A DNA stretch of 64,000 bases from Aeromicrobium massiliense JC14 (lineage in GTDB: Bacteria > Actinomycetota > Actinomycetes > Propionibacteriales > Nocardioidaceae), in assembly GCF_000312105.1 (NCBI RefSeq), contig NZ_HE978638.1:302386-366385 (forward strand), in the 5' to 3' direction. The position numbers and the translations under genes are program-made. Within the stretch, counting starts at the first letter, position 1; the number at the start of each line of letters is the position of its first letter. Shown here in pieces: positions 8,223 through 16,895 of the stretch. The notes under the pieces were generated by a model. It saw only the letters and a list, made by a program, of their open reading frames with translations, was not told the DNA's origin and did not search any database.

Positions 8223-8960
8223 ATGACGCACGCCCGGGCCCGCATCTCGACGACCGTGCGCCTGGTGAAGCTGCTGCTGCGCCGGCCGCTCATGGTGCTG
8301 ACCAAGCGCGACTGGCGCGGGGCCGAGCGGCTGCCGGCCGACGGCGGCTTCGTGCTGGCCGCGAACCACGTGTCCCACCTGGACCCGATCATGCTGTCGC
8401 ACTGGATGCTCGACCACGGCATCACGCCGCACTTCCTGGCCAAGGAGGGGCTGTTCCGGGTCAAGCCCCTGGTCGGTCGCGTGGTCGGCAGCGCCGAGCA
8501 GATCCCGGTCTACCGCCGCACCGACCGCGCCCGCGACGCCTTCGACGCCGCCGTCGACGCGGTCGAGCGTGGCTGGGTGGTCAGCTTCTACCCCGAGGGC
8601 ACCATCACCCGCGACCCCGACCTGTGGCCGATGACCGGGCACACCGGGGCCGTCCGCGTGGCGCTGCGCACGGGCGCCCCGCTCGTGCCGGTCGCCCAGT
8701 GGGGTCCGCAGGACATCCTGTGGCCGTACACGAAGCGGCCGCACTTCTTCCCGCGCCGCACCTACCGCGTGCTGGTCGGCCCGCCGGTCGACCTGTCCGA
8801 CCTGGCCGGACGCCCGCTCGAGGAGTCCGTCCTGCGCGAGGGCACGCAGCGGATGATGGCCGCCATCACCGACCTGCTGGCCGAGCTCCGGGGCGAGCGC
8901 CCGACCCGTCCACCGATCGACGCCCACACGGTGGGCGACCAGCACAGGAGGAGCGCCTGA
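8223..8960 (+). CDS. 1-acyl-sn-glycerol-3-phosphate acyltransferase family protein
   Basis: 245-residue membrane-associated PlsC-family acyltransferase that probably adds the second acyl chain to lysophosphatidic acid. The HX4D catalytic motif is NHVSHLDPI (about residues 40-48), and the substrate-binding motif is [10 protein letters not shown] (about 121-130). A short amphipathic or hydrophobic N-terminus precedes. Its stop overlaps the gpsA start by one base (TGATG), linking two consecutive steps of glycerophospholipid synthesis. The start is supported by a -10 seven bases upstream. Confidence 0.88.
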   Translation: MTHARARISTTVRLVKLLLRRPLMVLTKRDWRGAERLPADGGFVLAANHVSHLDPIMLSHWMLDHGITPHFLAKEGLFRVKPLVGRVVGSAEQIPVYRRTDRARDAFDAAVDAVERGWVVSFYPEGTITRDPDLWPMTGHTGAVRVALRTGAPLVPVAQWGPQDILWPYTKRPHFFPRRTYRVLVGPPVDLSDLAGRPLEESVLREGTQRMMAAITDLLAELRGERPTRPPIDAHTVGDQHRRSA

Positions 8961-9961
8961 TGGCCAGGATCGCCGTGATGGGAGCCGGCTCGTGGGGCAC
9001 GGCGTTCGCGCTCGTGCTCGCCGACGCCGGCAACGAGGTGTGCGTCTGGGCCCGCCGCGAGGAGGTCGCCAGCGCGATCAACGAGCGGCACGAGAACACC
9101 GAGTACCTGCCGGGCATCGCGCTCCCTGAGCTGGTCACCGCGACCACCGACCCGGCCGTCGCACTCGCCGACCGCGAGGTGGTCGTGCTGGCCGTGCCGT
9201 CGCAGCAGCTGCGGGCCAACCTGACGTCGTGGGGCCCGCTGTGCGGCGACGGCACGATCCTGGTGAGCCTCATGAAGGGTGTCGAGCTCGGCACCCACCA
9301 GCGCATGAGCGAGGTCATCGCCGACGTCACCGGCGCCACGCCCGACCGCATCGCCGTGCTCACTGGGCCGAACCTCGCTCGCGAGATCGCCGACCGCGAG
9401 CCGGCCGCCGCCGTGATCGCGTGCACCGACCTGGGCGTCGCCGAGCGGCTGCAGAAGCTGTGCCACACGCCGTCGTTCCGGCCGTACACGAACACCGACG
9501 TCGTGGGCTGCGAGCTGGGCGGCACCACGAAGAACGTCATCGGCCTGGCCGTCGGCGTCTGCGTCGGGCTCGGCTACGGCGACAACTCCAAGGCGTCCGT
9601 CATCACGCGCGGACTGGCCGAGACGGCGCGCCTCGGGGCGGCCATGGGAGCCGACCCGATGACGTTCCTCGGCTTGGCGGGCCTGGGCGACCTGGTGGCG
9701 ACGTGCTCGTCGCCGCTGTCGCGCAACCGGACCTTCGGCGAGAAGCTCGGCCAGGGCATGAGCGTGGAGCAGGTGACCGCGCAGACGCGTCAGGTCGCCG
9801 AGGGCGTCAAGTCGTGCCAGTCGGTCGCCGAGCTGGCGCGCCTGCACGACGTGGAGATGCCGATCGTCGAGGCGGTCGCCCGCCTCGTCGACGGCACGCT
9901 GTCACCCGCCGACCTCGTGCGCGAGATGATCGCCCGCGAGACCAAGCACGAGCGTCACTGA
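8960..9961 (+). CDS. gpsA: glycerol-3-phosphate dehydrogenase [NAD(P)+]
   Basis: 333-residue cytosolic enzyme that reduces dihydroxyacetone phosphate to sn-glycerol 3-phosphate for phospholipids. The N-terminal Rossmann fold begins [17 protein letters not shown] (GxGxxG at residues 8-13). Further family motifs are [21 protein letters not shown] and, in the C-terminal helical domain, [13 protein letters not shown] with the catalytic Lys. It has the ribosome site AGGAGG and a one-base overlap with the acyltransferase. Its stop is two bases from the stop of the convergent PLP-enzyme gene. Confidence 0.97.
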   Translation: MARIAVMGAGSWGTAFALVLADAGNEVCVWARREEVASAINERHENTEYLPGIALPELVTATTDPAVALADREVVVLAVPSQQLRANLTSWGPLCGDGTILVSLMKGVELGTHQRMSEVIADVTGATPDRIAVLTGPNLAREIADREPAAAVIACTDLGVAERLQKLCHTPSFRPYTNTDVVGCELGGTTKNVIGLAVGVCVGLGYGDNSKASVITRGLAETARLGAAMGADPMTFLGLAGLGDLVATCSSPLSRNRTFGEKLGQGMSVEQVTAQTRQVAEGVKSCQSVAELARLHDVEMPIVEAVARLVDGTLSPADLVREMIARETKHERH

Positions 9962-9962
9962 C

Positions 9963-11099
9963 CTACTGCTTGGCCGCCCGGGCGGCCGCTCGCGCCGCCC
10001 GTCGGGTCGCCGCCTTCAGCGCATGCTCGACGTCGGCCCACAGGTCGTCGACGTCCTCGATGCCGACCGACAGGCGCACCAGGTTGTCCGGCGTCGTGCC
10101 CGGCTCGGCCGGGTGCCGGCGGCGACGCTCCCAGGTGCTCTCGACGCCACCGAGGCTGGTGGCGTGCGTGACCAGCTCGCTGATCGAGCAGGCGTCCTCG
10201 GCGACGTCCGCACCGGCGGCGACGTCGAAGGACACGATCGTCCCGAAGCCGGGGTAGCGGACCTTGTCGACTAGGTCGGAGGCGTTCAGCCGCTCCACGA
10301 GCTGCTGGGCGTTGGCCTCGGCCCGGTCGAGCCGGACGGCCAGGGTGCGGATGCCGCGGACGGCCAGCCAGGCCTCCATCGCACCGGGGATGGCGCCGTG
10401 CTGGGTGCGCCGGCCGACCAGGGCCTTGTAGCCACGCGGGTCGCGGGTCACGACGGCGCCGAGCACGAGGTCGGTGTGACCCGACAGCAGCTTGGACGCC
10501 GAGTGGACGACGAAGTCGGCGCCGAGGTCGAGCGGACGCTGGCGCAGCGGCGTGGCGAAGGTGTTGTCGACCGCGACGGCCGTGCCGTTCGCCGATACCG
10601 CCGTGGCGATGGCCTCGACGTCCGCGACCTGCAGCATCGGGTTGGTGGGGGACTCCAGCCACAGCAGGGCGGCGTCCTCGGCGGCCTTGACGATGTTGTC
10701 GGTGCTCGTGTGGCTGACCAGGCGCAGCTCGATGGCGCCGCGCTTCGCCCGCTCCTTGAGCAGCGCGAGCGTTCCGTTGTACGGACCCTTGGACGCGACC
10801 ACGACGCCGCCGTGCGGCACCAGGTCGAGCACCGCCGTGGTGGCCGCCTGGCCGGAGGAGAAGCCGACCGCCTGGCCGCCCTCGAGGTCGCCCACGACCT
10901 GCTCGAACGCCTCGAACGCCGGACTGCCGTGGCGGGCGTACGACGACTCCGCGCCGGGGTGCAGGGCACTGGCCATCGTCAGGGGTGCGGACAGCGGCCC
11001 ACCGGGCACCCGGTCGGGCCGGCCGCTGCTCACGGCGATGGTGCTGGGGGAGAGATCGAGTCCTGACGAGTCCTGGCGGGCGCGCGGGTGTCGGGGCAT
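9963..11099 (-). CDS. Cys/Met metabolism PLP-dependent enzyme (cystathionine gamma-lyase/synthase type)
   Basis: 378-residue fold-type I PLP enzyme of transsulfuration. PLP-binding features: FSSGQAATTAVLDL (about 78-91), WLESPTNPMLQ (about 146-156), VDNTFATP (about 175-182) and the Schiff-base Lys in VHSASKLLSGH (about 199-209). The family includes cystathionine gamma-synthase, gamma-lyase and beta-lyase, which sequence alone does not separate; actinobacterial orthologues in this context are usually called cystathionine gamma-lyase. The Ala/Arg-rich C-terminal tail (last 15 residues) is unusual. It converges on gpsA with a one-base gap and is divergent from ddl. Confidence 0.85.
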   Translation of the reverse strand: MPRHPRARQDSSGLDLSPSTIAVSSGRPDRVPGGPLSAPLTMASALHPGAESSYARHGSPAFEAFEQVVGDLEGGQAVGFSSGQAATTAVLDLVPHGGVVVASKGPYNGTLALLKERAKRGAIELRLVSHTSTDNIVKAAEDAALLWLESPTNPMLQVADVEAIATAVSANGTAVAVDNTFATPLRQRPLDLGADFVVHSASKLLSGHTDLVLGAVVTRDPRGYKALVGRRTQHGAIPGAMEAWLAVRGIRTLAVRLDRAEANAQQLVERLNASDLVDKVRYPGFGTIVSFDVAAGADVAEDACSISELVTHATSLGGVESTWERRRRHPAEPGTTPDNLVRLSVGIEDVDDLWADVEHALKAATRRAARAAARAAKQ

Positions 11100-11120
11100 G
11101 AGCCCATTGTGCCTGCACGG

Positions 11121-11126
11121 TAATGT
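11121..11126 (+). promoter_or_regulatory. -10 hexamer for ddl, leaderless layout
   Basis: TAATGT followed by eight bases before the ATG at 11135. The in-frame ATG at 11123 lies inside this hexamer and would not be on the transcript. Confidence 0.55.
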
Positions 11127-11134
11127 CGCTGCCC

Positions 11135-12202
11135 ATGGACGTCTCGCCCCTGGGAACCCCTGACCGTCCGCGCGTCGCGGTGCTCTTCGGCGGACGCTCG
11201 AGCGAGCACGGCGTGTCGTGCCTCACCGCCCGCGAGGTCATCGCGGTCATCGACCCCGAGCGCTACGACGTCGTGCCGGTCGGCATCACCCGCTCCGGCG
11301 ACTGGGTCCTGGAGACCGCCCGCTGGGACGACCTGCAGGGCGGCCTGCCCGAGGTGCGGGGTGACCTGCCCGCGTTCAGCTGGGACGACGTCGCCTCGTT
11401 CGACGTCGTGCTGCCGCTGCTGCACGGCCCGTGGGGCGAGGACGGCACGGTGCAGGGCCTGTTCGAGATGGCCGGCGTCCGCTACGTCGGCTCCGGCGTC
11501 CTGGCCAGCTCCGTGGCGATGGACAAGCCGTTCACCAAGACCGTCTTCTCGGCCGCCGGCCTGCCCCAGCTGCCGTACGTGACCATCGCGCCGGGGGCGT
11601 GGAAGACCGACCGTGAGCGGGTCGAGGCCCGCGTGCACGCGCTCGGTCTGCCGGTCTTCGTCAAGCCCGCGCGCGCCGGCTCCAGCTCGGGCGTGCAGCA
11701 GGTGTCGAGCTGGGACGAGCTCGAGCCCGCCGTCCTCGCCGCCGCCGAGCTCGACCCGAAGGTGGTCGTCGAGGCCGCGGCCCGGGGCCGCCGCGAGCTC
11801 GAGGTCGGCGTCATCCAGCAGCCCGACGGCACGGCCGTCGCCAGCGTGGTGGGCGAGATCGTCGTGGCCGAGGACGCCTCGCACGAGTTCTACGACTTCG
11901 ACGCCAAGTACCTCGACGGCACGAGCACCAATGTCGTCCCCGCCGACGTCCCCGAGACGCTGTCCGAGCGCATCCGCACCTACGGCGTCCAGGCGTTCGA
12001 GGCGCTGGGCTGCGAGGGCCTGGCCCGCGTCGACTTCTTCCTCACCGACGACGGCCTGGTCATCAACGAGATCAACACGATGCCCGGCTTCACGCCGTTC
12101 TCGATGTTCCCCGGCCTGTGGGCAGCCAGTGGCGTGCCCTACGCGGACCTCGTCGACCGGCTGCTGCAGCTGGCCCTCGCGCGTCCCACCGGCCTGCGCT
12201 GA
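11135..12202 (+). CDS. ddl: D-alanine--D-alanine ligase
   Basis: ATP-grasp ligase of 355 residues that makes D-Ala-D-Ala for peptidoglycan. Motifs: VAVLFGGRSSEHGVSC at the N-terminus, HGPWGEDGTVQG (about residue 95), KPARAGSSSGVQQV (about 178) and VINEINTMPGFTPFSMFP in the Mg/ATP site near the C-terminus. The inner ATG at 11135 is preferred over 11123 because the latter is part of the -10. The gene is divergent from the PLP enzyme and ends before a palindromic element. Length is normal. Confidence 0.95.
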   Translation: MDVSPLGTPDRPRVAVLFGGRSSEHGVSCLTAREVIAVIDPERYDVVPVGITRSGDWVLETARWDDLQGGLPEVRGDLPAFSWDDVASFDVVLPLLHGPWGEDGTVQGLFEMAGVRYVGSGVLASSVAMDKPFTKTVFSAAGLPQLPYVTIAPGAWKTDRERVEARVHALGLPVFVKPARAGSSSGVQQVSSWDELEPAVLAAAELDPKVVVEAAARGRRELEVGVIQQPDGTAVASVVGEIVVAEDASHEFYDFDAKYLDGTSTNVVPADVPETLSERIRTYGVQAFEALGCEGLARVDFFLTDDGLVINEINTMPGFTPFSMFPGLWAASGVPYADLVDRLLQLALARPTGLR

Positions 12203-12231
12203 GCCTCACCCGAGCGGGTCGGTCCCGCTCC

Positions 12232-12294
12232 CGCTGAGTGTGACGATTCGGGGCTCCTCGAGCCGGTTCGACCCCCGGAACGTCACGCTCAGCG
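12232..12294. repeat. Palindromic repeat element, copy 1
   Basis: 63-nt element between the convergent ddl and DUF3515 genes. The outer arms 12232-12245 and 12281-12294 are 14-mers complementary at 13 positions (CGCTGAGTGTGACG / CGTCACGCTCAGCG). Its reverse complement matches the element at 50801-50864, including the inner TTCCGGGGGTCGA. It may double as a bidirectional terminator. Confidence 0.75.
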
Positions 12295-12321
12295 AGGACG
12301 CGCGGCGCAGGTGCGAGCAGG

Positions 12322-12768
12322 TCAGACGCAGGGCTGCTCGACCGGGACGTGCTTTTGCACGACCTCGGCCACGTCGACGAGCACGTCCGCCTCGGGCGCG
12401 TAGTCGTCGGGCACCTCGACGCTGACGTTGAACCGGCGTCCGATGGTCGTGAACAGGAACCCGCCGGCGACCTCCTCGGTGAACCAGCCGACGTCCGCGA
12501 CCATGTCGCAGCGCGAGGCGGGCGTGAGCGCGGCGGGGTCCTCGACGCCGCAGCGCAGGACGATCGGCGGGTCGCCCCAGGCGGCGGCGACGTCGTCGGC
12601 CACCCGGCGGGCGGCGCGGCCGCCGACGGCCTGCGGCGTGTCGGCGATCATGCTGCGGCAGTCCAGCTCGGTGCCGTCCTCGGTCGGGTACGTGTCGACC
12701 TGCAGGCCGCCCGAGCAGCCGCCCAGGACGAGCAGCGAGGCGGCGGCCGCGAGCACGCCGCGGCGCAC
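12322..12768 (-). CDS. DUF3515 lipoprotein
   Basis: 148-residue predicted lipoprotein: MRRGVLAAAASLLVLGGCSG is a signal peptide ending in a lipobox with the acylated Cys at residue 18. The rest resembles the actinobacterial DUF3515 family (paired cysteines around TELDCRSMI, VLRCGVE, SRCDMV, QPCV). It is exported and membrane-anchored; function unknown. It lies immediately downstream of the RAM-domain gene on the same strand (two-base gap), so the two form an operon, convergent with ddl. This local arrangement with thiL is common in actinobacteria. Confidence 0.85.
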   Translation of the reverse strand: MRRGVLAAAASLLVLGGCSGGLQVDTYPTEDGTELDCRSMIADTPQAVGGRAARRVADDVAAAWGDPPIVLRCGVEDPAALTPASRCDMVADVGWFTEEVAGGFLFTTIGRRFNVSVEVPDDYAPEADVLVDVAEVVQKHVPVEQPCV

Positions 12769-12770
12769 CG

Positions 12771-13007
12771 TCAGAACCGGACGATCGGGCAGGTCAGCGT
12801 GCGCGTGATGCCCGGGACGGACTGGACCTTGGAGACGACCATCTGGCCGAGCGCGTCGACGCTCTGGCCCTCGGCGCGCACGATGACGTCGTACGGTCCG
12901 GTGACGTCCTCGGACTGGACGACGCCCTCGATCTCGGCGATCGCCTGCGCGACCTCGGTGGACTTGCCGACCTCGGTCTGGATCAGGATGTAGGCCTGCA
13001 CGGTCAT
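12771..13007 (-). CDS. stand-alone Lrp/AsnC ligand-binding (RAM) domain protein
   Basis: 78-residue protein consisting only of the Lrp/AsnC effector-binding alpha-beta sandwich (MTVQAYILIQTEVGKS..., with GPYDVIVRAEG near the middle). It lacks the HTH, so it probably binds an amino acid and modulates partner proteins rather than DNA. It precedes the DUF3515 lipoprotein gene in an operon and is divergent from thiL. A perfect 18-bp palindrome (13035-13052) lies 28 bases upstream of its start. Confidence 0.9.
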   Translation of the reverse strand: MTVQAYILIQTEVGKSTEVAQAIAEIEGVVQSEDVTGPYDVIVRAEGQSVDALGQMVVSKVQSVPGITRTLTCPIVRF

Positions 13008-13034
13008 GGCGCTGCCCCTCTCGGCCTGGTGAGC

Positions 13035-13052
13035 GGCGACGGATCCGTCGCC
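13035..13052. promoter_or_regulatory. 18-bp perfect palindrome upstream of the RAM-domain gene
   Basis: GGCGACGGATCCGTCGCC equals its own reverse complement. It lies between the divergent RAM gene and thiL and may be an operator or a leader hairpin; I cannot tell which. Confidence 0.5.
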
Positions 13053-13094
13053 TCCGAAACGCTACAGGATGCGTGCTCCAGCGAGCCGGTCGGC

Positions 13095-13100
13095 CAGAAT
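13095..13100 (+). promoter_or_regulatory. -10 hexamer for thiL, leaderless layout
   Basis: CAGAAT followed by six bases before ATG 13107. It supports 13107 as start rather than the more upstream in-frame ATG at 13029. Confidence 0.45.
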
Positions 13101-13106
13101 ACGACC

Positions 13107-14051
13107 ATGGACGCGCAGACGACGGTGCAGCAGCTGGGGGAGTTCGGCCTGGTGGCGGAGGTGACGGCCCTCGCCGGTGGCGGCGGCAAGGTGCTGATCG
13201 GCCCCGGTGACGACGCCGCCCACGTCGCGGTGCGCACCGGCGGGTACCTGGTCTCGACCGACCTGCTGATCGAGGACCGGCACTTCCGGCGCGACTGGTC
13301 CAGCGCCTACGAGGTCGGCCGCAAGGCGGCCGCCTGCAACCTGTCCGACATCGCCGCGATGGGCGGCGTCGCGGACGCGCTGACGGTGGGGCTCGGCGTG
13401 CCGGGCGACCTGCCCGCCCAGTGGGCGCTCGACCTGGCGCGCGGCGTCGTCGACGAGTGCAAGTCCGTCGGTGCGCACCTGGTCGGCGGTGACGTCACGG
13501 CGAGCGAGGCGATCGTGGTCGCGGTGACGGCGATCGGCGAGGCGACCCGGCCGGTGCGCCGCGACGGCGCGCGTCCCGGCGACGTCGTCGCGTTCGCGGG
13601 CAACCTCGGGCTGGCCGGGGCCGGCTTCGCCGCCCTGAGCCGTGGCTTCCGCTCGCCGCGGGCCGCGGTCGAGTCGCACCGTGTCCCCGCGCCGCCCTAC
13701 GCGGCCGGCCCGCAGGCCGCCCTCGCCGGGGCGACCGCGATGGTCGACGTCAGCGACGGCCTGCTCGCCGACCTGGGCCACGTGGCCACGGCCAGCGAGG
13801 TCGCCATCGACCTGGACCCGGCGCTGCTGCCCGTGGCCGAGCCCGTCGCGACCGTCGCGGAGGCGCTCGGGCTGGAGCCGCTCACGCTCGTCCTCACCGG
13901 CGGTGACGACTACGCGCTCGTCGCGACGTTCCCCGAGGGCGCCGAGCTGCCGTCCGGCTGGACTCGCATCGGCGCGGTCGCGGAGGGTGCCGGCGTGACG
14001 GTGGCCGGGGAGCCCTGGGAGGGCTCGCCCGGCCACCGGCACTTCGCCTGA
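13107..14051 (+). CDS. thiL: thiamine-monophosphate kinase
   Basis: 314-residue AIR synthase-related kinase that phosphorylates thiamine monophosphate to thiamine diphosphate. Motifs: LIGPGDDAAHV (about residues 30-40, metal/ATP site), SDIAAMGG (about 80), VGGDVTAS (about 130), and the C-terminal TGGDDYALVATFP. Length is normal. The start at 13107 fits homologues (MDAQTTVQQLGEFGLV) and the -10 six bases upstream. It is divergent from the RAM-domain gene and convergent with the M15 peptidase gene. Confidence 0.94.
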   Translation: MDAQTTVQQLGEFGLVAEVTALAGGGGKVLIGPGDDAAHVAVRTGGYLVSTDLLIEDRHFRRDWSSAYEVGRKAAACNLSDIAAMGGVADALTVGLGVPGDLPAQWALDLARGVVDECKSVGAHLVGGDVTASEAIVVAVTAIGEATRPVRRDGARPGDVVAFAGNLGLAGAGFAALSRGFRSPRAAVESHRVPAPPYAAGPQAALAGATAMVDVSDGLLADLGHVATASEVAIDLDPALLPVAEPVATVAEALGLEPLTLVLTGGDDYALVATFPEGAELPSGWTRIGAVAEGAGVTVAGEPWEGSPGHRHFA

Positions 14052-14061
14052 GCGGGGTCGG

Positions 14062-14856
14062 TCAGTCGCGGGGGCTGCTCCACGCGCGCGACGGGTAGCC
14101 GGTGTCGAAGTGCATGTAGTCGGCGACCTTGATGTTCTGCCAGATCCAGCCCTCGCGCTCGAACAGTCGCACGACGCGGTCGTCCTTCAGGATCTTGCCG
14201 GGCGCGGCGACACGCGGGTGGTGCTTGGCGCGCGGCGACCAGCACTTGCAGCGCAGGTCCATCCACGGGTTCAGGTCCGGGTTGATGTCGATGGCGCGGC
14301 CGTTGGCGTGCGGGGACTCGTCCTGCGGCGCGTTGATCTGGTCGGGGCGGCGGCAGTTGTAGGCCGAGGTGTTGTTGGCCTTGAGGCTCTCGAGCGTGTC
14401 GCCGTCGAACTCCTCGACCGGCTTCATGCTGGCGATCGGGAACTTCCAGGTGAACAGGCGCTCGAAGATGCGGCTGAGGCTCTTCATGACGTCCCGGTTG
14501 GCGACGAGGCGTCCGCGCTGAACGTCGCCGGAGAAGTCGACGTAGTTGACCTCCAGGACGCGCAGGTCGCCGCGGCCGGCCGGGCAGCCGCTGCGCCAGC
14601 TGCCGGTGCTGCGCATGAGCGCCCACTGCTCGTCGCCGATGCGGCTGACGACCGGGTCGGCCGACGTGGGCTCGGCCGGCGTGGCGCTGGGAGTCGGGCT
14701 GGGGGAGGGCGAGGGAGTCTCGGTCGTCGCCGACGGTGACGGCGTCGCGCTCGAGGACGGGGTGTCGCTCGGCGCCGGGTCGTCGTCGCCGGCGCTGCAG
14801 GCGGTGGCCAGCAGCGCGACGCTGAGCAGGGCGGCCAGGGCGGTGCGGGACGTCAT
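14062..14856 (-). CDS. M15-family D,D-/L,D-peptidase lipoprotein
   Basis: 264-residue exported cell-wall peptidase. MTSRTALAALLSVALLATAC is a lipoprotein signal with Cys at residue 20. A Ser/Thr/Pro-rich linker follows (about 21-70). The catalytic domain shows the M15 zinc site SPHANGRAIDINP (His and Asp) and MHFDTGYP near the C-terminus. It resembles the M15C endopeptidases that cut peptide cross-links. The ATG at 14856 is chosen because it starts the signal peptide; a start 12 codons upstream would add a polar stretch. It is convergent with thiL. Confidence 0.88.
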   Translation of the reverse strand: MTSRTALAALLSVALLATACSAGDDDPAPSDTPSSSATPSPSATTETPSPSPSPTPSATPAEPTSADPVVSRIGDEQWALMRSTGSWRSGCPAGRGDLRVLEVNYVDFSGDVQRGRLVANRDVMKSLSRIFERLFTWKFPIASMKPVEEFDGDTLESLKANNTSAYNCRRPDQINAPQDESPHANGRAIDINPDLNPWMDLRCKCWSPRAKHHPRVAAPGKILKDDRVVRLFEREGWIWQNIKVADYMHFDTGYPSRAWSSPRD

Positions 14857-14894
14857 GGCCAGCCACCGTAGCGGGTCACCGTCAGCGGGCACGA

Positions 14895-14929
14895 CGAAGG
14901 CGACCTCGACAGGAGTCGAGATCGCCTCG
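14895..14929 (-). terminator. Terminator hairpin of rpmB
   Basis: Imperfect hairpin with an inner 6-bp stem (GTCGAG/CTCGAC, loop of four) extended by five or more pairs after one mismatch. It lies 30 bases downstream of the rpmB stop codon on the minus strand. Confidence 0.6.
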
Positions 14930-14958
14930 GTCGTACGGTCGGGCCGGAGCCCGAGGGG

Positions 14959-15144
14959 TCAGCGAGTGACCTTGCCCGCCTTCAGGCACGACGTGCACAC
15001 GTTCAGACGCTTGGGAGCGCCCGACACGATGGCGCGAACGCGCTGGATGTTGGGGTCGAAACGACGCTTCGTGCGCCGGTGCGAGTGCGAGACGTTGTGG
15101 CCGAAGCCGGGTCCCTTGCCGCACACATCACAGACCGCTGCCAC
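14959..15144 (-). CDS. rpmB: 50S ribosomal protein bL28
   Basis: 61-residue ribosomal protein of the large subunit, zinc-binding (C+) form with CDVC near the N-terminus and CTSC near the C-terminus. The GTG at 15144 is preferred over the GTG at 15153: it gives the canonical N-terminus (M)[14 protein letters not shown] and leaves eight bases after the ribosome site AGGAG, whereas the upstream GTG overlaps that site. It is divergent from dak2/recG, the same gene neighbourhood found around rpmB in many Gram-positives. Confidence 0.95.
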   Translation of the reverse strand: MAAVCDVCGKGPGFGHNVSHSHRRTKRRFDPNIQRVRAIVSGAPKRLNVCTSCLKAGKVTR

Positions 15145-15290
15145 AGCGACCACTCCTGGAAAGTCTCGTTGGAATCGGGGATCGCCCGCGACTTCGCCGC
15201 AGGCAACCGCTCAAGGATAGCCGATGGCCACCGTGGGAATCCAATCGGCCCTCGTGACGCTCGTGACGCCCTCCGGCTCCGGCTGCCCGA

Positions 15291-15296
15291 TACCCT
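15291..15296 (+). promoter_or_regulatory. -10 hexamer for the dak2-recG operon, leaderless layout
   Basis: TACCCT, then seven bases, then ATG 15304. It argues against the longer open frame that begins at 15079. Confidence 0.5.
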
Positions 15297-15303
15297 CGGG
15301 CGC

Positions 15304-16893
15304 ATGTCCGTGACCCTCGACGCCGCCGCGTTCCGACGCTGGAGCCGGGCGTGCGTGGAGGCGCTGGGCGAGGCGCGGGCGGAGATCGACGCGCTCAACG
15401 TCTTCCCGGTGCCGGACAGCGACACCGGCACCAACGCCTACCTCACCTTCGTCGCCGCGGACGACGCGGTCAAGGCGCTCCCGGGCGACACCCGGGTCGA
15501 GGTGTGCGTGCGCGCCCACGTCGACGCGCTGCTCACCGGCGCCCGTGGCAACTCCGGCGTCATCCTGTCCCAGCTCGTGCGCGCGTACTTCCGCGAGGCC
15601 GTCCGTCACCCCGAGCCGTCGGCGGCCGACGTGGCGCGCTGCTTCGGGCTGGCCGCGGACGCCGCCTGGGCCGCGGTGGCCCGCCCGGTCGAGGGCACGA
15701 TCCTGTCCGTGGCGCGCGCCGCGGCCGAGGGAGCGACGGCCGCCGCTGCGGCGGGCACGGGGGTGCGCGAGACGTTCGCGACGGTCGCCCGCGAGGCGCG
15801 TGAGGCGCTGGCCCGTACGCCGCAGCAGCTCGACCGGCTCGCCGCCGCCGGGGTCGTCGACTCCGGCGGGCGCGCGCTGGTCGTCGTGCTCGACACCACC
15901 GAGCAGGTCATGACCGGCCGCTACCGGGGCACGTCCCCGGCCGTCGCGCCGCTGCCCGTGCCCCAGGCCGGCGACCTCGTCGAGGGCGGCCCGGCCTACG
16001 AGGTGATGTACCTGCTGCAGGCCGACGACGACGCGGTCACGACCCTGCGCACGACGCTCGACGGGCTCGGCGACTCGCTCGTCGTGGTCGGGGGCGACGG
16101 GCTGTGGAACGTCCACGTCCACGTCGACGACGTCGGTGCCGCCATCGAGGCGGGCATCGCGGCCGGCCGGCCCTACCGCGTCCGGGTCACCCATTTCGCC
16201 GACCAGCGCGGGACGCCGCTGCCCGCGCGTCAGGGACGCATGGTGCTGGCCGCCACCACCGGCGACGGCCTGGGCGAGCTCGCCGCCAGCAGCGGCGCGG
16301 TCGTGCTGCCGTTCACCCGCGAGCAGCCGCTGGACGTCGACCGGATGCGCGCGGCGATGACGTCCGGCGAGGCGGCCGAGGTGGTGGTGCTGCCCAACAA
16401 CGTCCGCTACGTGTCCCTGTTCGAGGCCGCCGCCCGGGAGGCGCGCGAGGCCGGCGTGCGGGTCGCGATCATCCCCACCCACGCCCAGGTGCAGGGGCTC
16501 GCCGCCCTCGCGGTGCACGACCCCGGACGTCCGTTCGACGACGATGTCGTGGCGATGTCCAGCGCCGCCGCGCACGTCCAGCACGGCGCCCTCACCGTCG
16601 CCGCCGAAGCCGCGATGACCATGGCCGGTCCGTGCGAGGCCGGCGACGTCCTCGGCGTCGTCCAGGGCGACTTCGCGCTCGTCGGCGACGACCCCGTGGC
16701 GATCGGCCGGAGCGTCGTCGACCAGCTGCTCGCTCCCAGCGCCGAGCTGCTGACCCTCGTGGTGGGGGCCGGCGCGCACGACGGCCTCGCCGACGCGCTG
16801 TGCCGGCACGTCCGCGTCGTCCGGCCCGACGTCGACACGGTCGTCTACGACGGCGGTCAGGAGCACTACCCCCTGTTCGTGAGCGTGGAGTGA
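15304..16893 (+). CDS. DAK2 domain protein, fatty acid kinase A (FakA/YloV)-like
   Basis: 529-residue protein with an N-terminal DhaL/DAK2 kinase domain (about 10-200; ALNVFPVPDSDTGTNAYLT holds the Mg-binding Asp residues and TGARGNSGVILSQ follows) and a C-terminal region resembling the FakA/YloV partner-binding part (about 240-529). In Firmicutes FakA phosphorylates fatty acids bound to FakB/DegV proteins. The order rpmB, dak2, recG is the conserved Gram-positive order, supporting orthology with YloV. No fakB gene is in this window. recG begins two bases after the stop. The substrate is inferred from the family only. Confidence 0.87.
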   Translation: MSVTLDAAAFRRWSRACVEALGEARAEIDALNVFPVPDSDTGTNAYLTFVAADDAVKALPGDTRVEVCVRAHVDALLTGARGNSGVILSQLVRAYFREAVRHPEPSAADVARCFGLAADAAWAAVARPVEGTILSVARAAAEGATAAAAAGTGVRETFATVAREAREALARTPQQLDRLAAAGVVDSGGRALVVVLDTTEQVMTGRYRGTSPAVAPLPVPQAGDLVEGGPAYEVMYLLQADDDAVTTLRTTLDGLGDSLVVVGGDGLWNVHVHVDDVGAAIEAGIAAGRPYRVRVTHFADQRGTPLPARQGRMVLAATTGDGLGELAASSGAVVLPFTREQPLDVDRMRAAMTSGEAAEVVVLPNNVRYVSLFEAAAREAREAGVRVAIIPTHAQVQGLAALAVHDPGRPFDDDVVAMSSAAAHVQHGALTVAAEAAMTMAGPCEAGDVLGVVQGDFALVGDDPVAIGRSVVDQLLAPSAELLTLVVGAGAHDGLADALCRHVRVVRPDVDTVVYDGGQEHYPLFVSVE

Positions 16894-16895
16894 GC

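Noticed and set aside
6051-8945. 964-residue open frame on the minus strand across leuC, leuD and the plsC-like gene
   Set aside because: Antisense shadow; leuC and leuD carry all family motifs and have tight operon spacing.
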